A stretch of DNA of 64,000 nt, taken from Lutjanus erythropterus. Taxonomy: Eukaryota; Chordata; Actinopteri; Lutjaniformes; Lutjanidae. Location: positions 31,047,696 to 31,111,695 of the forward strand of contig CM034603.1 of NCBI GenBank assembly GCA_020091685.1. Reading direction: 5' to 3'. Below the pieces are notes generated by a model that searched no databases, was not told where the DNA came from, and saw only the letters and a program-made list of their open reading frames with translations. A program made the position numbers and the translations under genes. Of the stretch, positions 60,301 through 64,000 are shown one piece after another (position 1 is the stretch's first letter; every line of letters begins with the position of its first letter).

Positions 60301-63300
60301 GGGGGAGTAATAGCAACTAGCAGAGATGTTAGAGGTTACTGCATACAGCCAAGTCATATCATTTTCACACTTAATTTTTATCAATTAAACAAACAATATA
60401 TAACATGTTAATTTGTGAGCTTTAGAGGAACAAGGCTAGCTGTTTCCCCTGTCTCCAGTCTTTGTGCTAAGCTGAGCTAACCTCATGTAGGATTCATATT
60501 TTAAATGAGAGTGGTATCAGTCGTTTCATCTAACTCTCAAAGAAAGCAAATAAGTGCATTTCCCAAAAAGTTTAACTATCCCTTTAACTCTAAACTATTT
60601 CCCATTTTCACTGATCTCCTCTTCTCATCTGCACCTCTCTCCTTTTCCAGCTCCATGTCCTCCCACCAATGTCTCAGCTAAAGTGAACTGCACTGCGCGT
60701 AATGCTCTGGTCAGCTGGAGTAGCGCAGCTGCTGCCACAGGCTACAGCGTCCTGGCAACCTCCACAAACGGACACAACTCCTCCTGCAGTGACATGGGCA
60801 CGTCCTGTAACCTCAACAACCTGCTCTGTGGACAGGAATACTCTGTTGTTGTGGAGGCGATGCATACTGGCTGTCCTGGTCCTGCAAGTGCTCCTGTTAC
60901 GTTCATTACAGGTATGACTATACCTCAGATCTCGTGGTATTGATGCTTTTTAACACAGCATCAAATCTCTGGTAGTCATATTAACCTGGTCAACACAGAG
61001 TGACGGTAATCATCCCTATTACTGGCAGAAAATCCAAAGTCTAATATATCAGTCCATTAATGAAACTGAAGTGCAAAACACTTGGATAATACTAAGGCCA
61101 GGACATATGAGGCAGAGACGAAGATGAGCTGACAAAGAAAGGAGGGAAAAACAGACTAAATACACAAAGAGGCTAATTAACTGATGAAACACAGGTGACA
61201 CAGAAAACAGGCGGGAGAGAAAAGGTGAAAAGGTCAAGCAGGGTTGCAGATCGAAAGAGTCCAAAGGCAAACAAAATCCAGAGGACCAGGCAGGAAATCC
61301 AAAGACCAAAAAACGAAATGAAGTCCCAAACACTCCAAAACACTGGGACGAGGCCATGAAGCTTGACGCAGAGACGAAGACAAACTGGCAAAGACATGAG
61401 GAAAACAAATACACTAAATGCACAGGCTAGTTATCAAATGAAACACAGATGACTGACAGCAAGCTGGAAAAAGGACAAAGACAGGAATTGAAGTAAGCAA
61501 AGATAAATGAGGAAAGACTCTTACAAAATAGAACAGGAAATAACTGAACTGAAACCTAACACCATAACAAAATTATGCCCCAGATCTTAGCCATAGTCTC
61601 ATCACAGCATTTTGGTTAAACAAAGCTGAACCTACAGTACTTTCCTCCCTCCAGAGCCCTGCACCCCCATGAATCTCTCGGTCCACTACAACGTGAGCGT
61701 TACCCAGGTGATGTGGGAGGCAGCAAGAGGTGCCAGAATTTACTCTGTCCAGGCTGTGACTGACCAGGGCTTGCCGATCACCTGCAACACCAACGACACC
61801 AGCTGCTACCTGGACGGCCTGCAGTGTAGTCAGATCTACAACATCACCGTGACGGCACGCAACCAGGCCTGTGACAGTGAGACCTCTGAGATCTATCGCC
61901 TCATGACAGGTTAGTGATAATTGAAGTGAAAATATTATGTATTGGTTTGACTTTTTTCAGTTTTTAAATGTGTTTTTTTTTCTTTTTATTCAGTACCCTG
62001 CCCACCTACCAACGTTCAAGCCAGTGTGGTGTGTGAAGAACTTAAAGCGACAGTCTCCTGGCAGCAGAGCGCCCTCGCCGTGGGTTATGTTGCCTACTTT
62101 GACAACCAGAATGGACACAGCACTTCCTGTGTTGGCGCAGACACAGATACCCAGTGTGTTGTCTCAGGACTGACATGTGGCACGGCGTACAACGTCTGGG
62201 TGAAGGCGCTGGGGCAGCAGTACAACAGCTCTGACAGCGCAGTGGTCTCTATTACATCAGGTAAAGACAAACAGCACTTAATACGTGTCACATACATCAA
62301 CAAAGTTTATTGTGAGGGAAATATGAGCAACTTTTGGGGGACTTTTGAAGTTTGTAGGTCTGAATGAGTCATATTCTTCTTAACCCCCACAGGTCCTTGC
62401 CCGGTGAGCAGCATCGAAGCCATGATGGACTGCGAGGCCGACTCCGCTACCGTATCCTGGCAGCCCAGCGTTGGAGCCGTGTCCTATGTTGCTGAGCTCA
62501 GAGCTTCGTCAGGCCACACGACCAGGTGCAACACCAGCCACACCAACTGTGAGCTGAGCCCCCTGCAGTGCGGAGAGGCATACAAAGTCGCCGTGACGGC
62601 TCTGGGAGATACTTGCAACAACACTGCTGAACTGGCAGAATACCTCATGACAGGTACAGTATGTTCACCTGTGTGTGTTTTTGTAGCTTGTCAGCCTTCG
62701 ACCAACCATTTTACAGCCTGTAGACAGCGAGAAGTAGAGCCAAGTCCAGATGAAATTTCAAGAGCACCTAGCTTCAGTAGAAAACATGATTGGATTTTGA
62801 TTTCAGACCACAAAAAAGTATTGTTAAATAAGTGCACAGTATAAAAGGCAATGTGATCTAAATGGTTTAAAAAGACATTTTTCATTTCATCTCAACTTTA
62901 TCGTAACTGCTTTGTCCCTCCAGAGCCGTGTGTCCCCACAAGTCTCGCCGTCAACTACAACGTGAGCACTGCTCAGGTGACGTGGGGAGCAGCAAGAGGT
63001 GCCATGTCTTACTCTGTCCAGGCTGTGACTGACCAGGGCCTGACGGTCATCTGTAACGCCACCAACAGCACCAACCCCAACTGCTTCCTGAACGGCCTGC
63101 AGTGCAGTCAGATCTACAACGTCACAGTGATGGCACACAACCAGGCCTGCAACAACACTGTGAATTCTGACCCCTACCGCCTCATGACAGGTTCGTCACC
63201 TGATCGGGAAGAAATGCATCAGTATTTCACTACACAGAGGTCTGACTATGTGTGCAGTATTGTTCTTCCCCGTTACTTAAATGTGTGTGTTTTCTTTCAT

Positions 63301-64000
63301 ACAGTACCCTGCCCACCCACCAACGTTCAAGCCAGTATGGTGTGTGAACAACTTACTTCAACAGTTTCCTGGCAGCAGAGCGACCTCGCTGTGGGTTACG
63401 TCGCCTACTTCAACAGCCAGAATGGCCACCATGCTTCTTGTGTCGGCACAGACGCAGACACCTTCTGTGTCGTCCCCGGACTGATGTGTGGCACAGTGTA
63501 CAGCGTCTGGGTCAAGGCCTTGGGACAGCAGTACAACAGCTCTGCCAGCACAGTGGTCTCCCTTACATCAGGTAAACACATACCGAGTAAAAATGTCAGG
63601 TTTTTTTATTTGGTTTTACTTTGATTTCAACATCTTTTTATTTGCAAAGAGTGAACAATAGCCAGCACCAATAAGTAAGCATACAACCAAAACCCAAAAC
63701 ACTGAGTTTCATCCCATTCCCATTTGTTTTTTGTGCTCATTCATAAATGTACTCATGTTCCGTCCTCAGCGCCTTGTCTGCCCAGAGAGCTTGAGGTGGA
63801 GGTTGACTGTAACTCTGACGGTGCTGCCGTCGTGTCCTGGAATTCCACTTATGGCACAGCTAACTTCTCCCTGACAGCCATCGTCAGTGGGTCTCTTCAG
63901 ACTCTGTGTGAAACGCAGCAGAACAGCTGTAATGTGACAGGTTTGAGCTGCGGGGAAACCTACAACCTCAGCCTCACCGCCAGCAACCAGCAATGCAGCC
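42396..64000 (+). CDS. Giant FNDC7-like protein, signal peptide plus 29 FN3 exons, 3' end beyond window
   Basis: Exons: 42396-42449, 42557-42578, 44121-44381, 44467-44733, 44853-45119, 46282-46542, 47894-48154, 48766-49026, 49146-49406, 50569-50829, 50912-51172, 51340-51600, 52628-52885, 53207-53473, 53693-53950, 54035-54298, 54865-55125, 55238-55495, 56592-56852, 56939-57196, 57653-57922, 58017-58274, 59181-59441, 59572-59832, 60651-60911, 61655-61909, 61994-62260, 62393-62653, 62924-63190, 63305-63571, 63770 to the edge. All FN3 exons are phase 1-1 and 255-270 nt (14 of 28 exactly 261), one domain each; all junctions keep frame. About 2547 aa lie in the window. The signal peptide is MDQMRTLYLSVIILSVI plus QIQHVLATG. 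Domains 1-3 are cysteine-poor like fndc7; from domain 5 each has six cysteines (PC.P, .C, C, C, L.CG..Y, C) and many N-glycosylation sequons. A secreted or surface mucosal/adhesion role is a guess. Zebrafish has fndc7-related genes of this kind. Confidence 0.88.
43571..43735. repeat. Interspersed repeat pair of 11738-11850 plus A/T-rich tail
   Basis: TTTTTGGCAATGACTGTTTG, then GTACAATT and GCAGCAGTCAGTAGCAG, match the aknad1 intron copy in order and strand. The following AATAAAATAAAAAAATAAAA tract is low complexity. Confidence 0.5.
44121..45119 (+). CDS. fndc7-like FN3 domains 1-3 (cysteine-poor block)
   Basis: Three exons (261, 267, 267 nt) encode ordinary FN3 folds: VVWSSHSGASAYLLDL, FEWSSVIGADSYILFV and VTWNSVNKVLLYQVAV are the B-C strands, and LRPGHVYQV, LTPATTYNC and LEPCSTYIV the tyrosine corners. 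At most two cysteines occur per domain. The equivalent position in fndc7 is also cysteine-poor, so this block appears ancestral to both genes. Confidence 0.85.
45775..46180. repeat. Intron block homologous to 49855-50290
   Basis: Shared words in order: TAACATTTCTGC, TTTTGTTGAGTTGT, TTACATTATCC, GCTAGCTAGTTGC, GTGAATAAAACTT, ATTTTCATCAGCTA and ACTTTTGTTA/GCTTTTGTTA. It lies between FN3 exons 3 and 4. This is either a dispersed repeat or a trace of duplication within the gene. Confidence 0.55.
46282..60911 (+). CDS. fndc7-like FN3 domains 4-23 (cysteine-rich array)
   Basis: Twenty consecutive one-exon domains follow the pattern PC.P.N, about ten residues, C, V.W, A..Y.A.A....G, C.....(S/T)C.L..L.CG..Y.V.V.A....C, and end in a Thr/Ser-Gly split by the exon junction. 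Domain 4 (46282) keeps the inner cysteines but lacks the opening PC, so it looks transitional. Strand-B Trp is present in nearly all; domain 16 (55238) has VFSW and domain 5 (47894) has VFSW. No stop or frameshift is seen in any of the twenty. Introns between neighbours range from 82 to 1163 bp. Confidence 0.87.
49518..49575. repeat. Dispersed repeat (CCATGTTTCTACAGTAGC family), copy 3
   Basis: CCATGTTTCTAAAGTAGC, then AACAGACAAACTGGCTCTAG, resembles the copies at 14328 and 21810. It lies in the intron after FN3 domain 7. Confidence 0.45.
49855..50290. repeat. Intron block homologous to 45775-46180
   Basis: This is the second member of the intron pair, between FN3 exons 7 and 8, in the same orientation. 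It is somewhat longer because of an insertion after GCTATAACTTCTGG. Confidence 0.55.
51656..52541. mobile_element. Inverted-repeat element in intron (TTAAAGGGATAGTTTGGATT ends), copy 1
   Basis: It begins TTAAAGGGATAGTTTGGATT and ends AACAATCCCTTTAA, inverted with respect to each other; near-terminal words (GTGTATTACCTGCA, then TGCAGTAGGTAATACAC) are also inverted. About 886 bp without a long open frame, in the intron after FN3 domain 10. It is related to the element at 54332-54767. Confidence 0.6.
54332..54767. mobile_element. Inverted-repeat element in intron, copy 2
   Basis: The left arm (TAAAGGGATGGTTTGGATTA, then TTTGAAGTGGGG) and right arm (CCCCACTTCAAAAACTTC, then AAACTACCCCTTTA) form terminal inverted repeats of about 30 bp. 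The shorter copy of the same type as 51656-52541 has an internal AAAGGGCTAGTTCGGATT that could mark a nested end. It sits after FN3 domain 14. Confidence 0.65.
55719..56101. repeat. Fish dispersed repeat (GTTAGCTTAGCTT.GCATAAA.ACTGG)
   Basis: The order TTAGCTTAGCTTTGCATAAA, AACTGGAAATGGGGG, GCCTGGCTCTGTCCAAAGGT and GCGCTAAGCTTTTCC to AAAGCAAATTACTGTG is a familiar dispersed fish sequence. Related copies lie at 59871-60590. It is in the intron after FN3 domain 16. Confidence 0.6.
58962..59073. repeat. Pentanucleotide (ATCGT)n minisatellite
   Basis: The run of about 110 bp is built of GTATC/GTGTC/ATATC pentamers in the intron before the FN3 exon at 59181. Single-base variants of the unit are clustered, not scattered. 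Confidence 0.92.
59871..60590. repeat. Two tandem copies of the GCTTAGCATAA dispersed repeat
   Basis: The block from CATATGTCTGTGCCTTAAAT through CAGAGATGTTAGGAAGTTAC is repeated about 300 bp later as CATGTCTGTGTGATAAATAT through CAGAGATGTTAGAGGTTACT. The right end (CATCTAACTCTCAAAGAAAGC) matches the end of the 55719-56101 copy. It fills most of the intron between FN3 domains 22 and 23. Confidence 0.6.
61100..61460. repeat. Direct repeat with about 260-bp period in intron
   Basis: GCAGAGACGAAGATGAGCTG (about 61112) and GCAGAGACGAAGACAAACTG (about 61368) open similar about 90-bp blocks that both contain ACACTAAAT/GACTAAAT and ATGAAACACAG. The strand is strongly A/G-biased, which explains the long antisense open frame at 61049-61423. 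Confidence 0.55.
61655..63571 (+). CDS. fndc7-like FN3 domains 24-28 with a duplicated exon pair
   Basis: Domains 24 (61655-61909) and 25 (61994-62260) are closely repeated as domains 27 (62924-63190) and 28 (63305-63571), with a different domain 26 (62393-62653) between. Domains 25 and 28 match at about 71 of 90 residues by hand count (both hold VSWQQS.LAVGYVAYF and VWVKALGQQYNSS). Domains 24 and 27 share AARGA, YSVQAVTDQGL, GLQCSQIYN and YRLMTG; 27 has four extra residues in the C-C loop. The short introns within both pairs (84 and 114 bp) share TTAAATGTGT. Confidence 0.88.
63770..64000 (+). CDS. fndc7-like FN3 domain 29, truncated by window edge
   Basis: The acceptor TTCCGTCCTCAG opens APCLPRELEVEVDCNSDG, then VVSWNSTYGTANFSL and LSCGETYNLSLTASNQQC before the window ends. 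Five of the six array cysteines and the start of the sixth region are visible, so the domain is canonical and the gene clearly continues to the right. Confidence 0.88.

Noticed and set aside
61049-61423. 124-codon minus-strand frame rich in Phe, Ser and Leu
   Set aside because: It is the complement of an A/G-biased direct repeat in an intron. The hydrophobic look follows from base composition, not from a membrane protein.

Overview
This is a vertebrate nuclear window, almost certainly from a ray-finned (teleost, probably percomorph) fish. Genes are split into short exons with canonical GT-AG introns, introns are rich in short interspersed elements of fish type (a Tc1/mariner remnant, small inverted-repeat DNA elements, a tRNA-SINE-like piece, microsatellites), and the gene set matches the GPSM2-AKNAD1-FNDC7 neighbourhood that I recall from human chromosome 1p13. 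There are no operons, CRISPR arrays or recognisable tRNA/rRNA genes.

Layout. (1) 1-7.6 kb, minus strand: the 5' end of gpsm2 (LGN, a spindle-orientation protein). Only its first coding exon (2364-2428) and probable 5'UTR exons are inside; the rest lies left of the window. (2) 7.4-8.5 kb: a compact divergent promoter with NF-Y boxes, two exact TCTCGCGAGA palindromes and a consensus RFX X-box. (3) 9.7-19.5 kb, plus strand: aknad1, an AKNA-family centrosome/microtubule-type protein. I rebuilt 21 coding exons whose phases all agree, giving about 1296 aa. (4) 23.7-35.8 kb, plus strand: fndc7, a secreted protein of nine fibronectin type III (FN3) domains, one domain per exon, 821 aa. (5) 42.4 kb to the window end, plus strand: a second, giant fndc7-like gene with a signal peptide and 29 FN3 exons (28 complete, the last cut by the window edge), already about 2547 aa and still continuing.

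How they fit together: gpsm2 and aknad1 are head-to-head and both belong to spindle/centrosome biology, so a shared promoter is plausible. The two fndc7-type genes are tandem paralogues. Both begin with a two-exon signal peptide and cysteine-poor FN3 domains and then pass into a cysteine-rich FN3 variant. In the second gene this variant has been amplified into a long array by duplication of phase 1-1 exons; the newest visible event (61.7-62.3 kb copied to 62.9-63.6 kb) is still about 79% identical at protein level in one exon pair. The mammalian neighbour STXBP3 was not recognised between aknad1 and fndc7, and fndc7 is inverted relative to the human order as I remember it.

Limits: all exon boundaries were read by eye from splice sites, phase and domain continuity. 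Non-coding first exons and repeat borders are approximate, and orthology calls rest on remembered family sequences and synteny.
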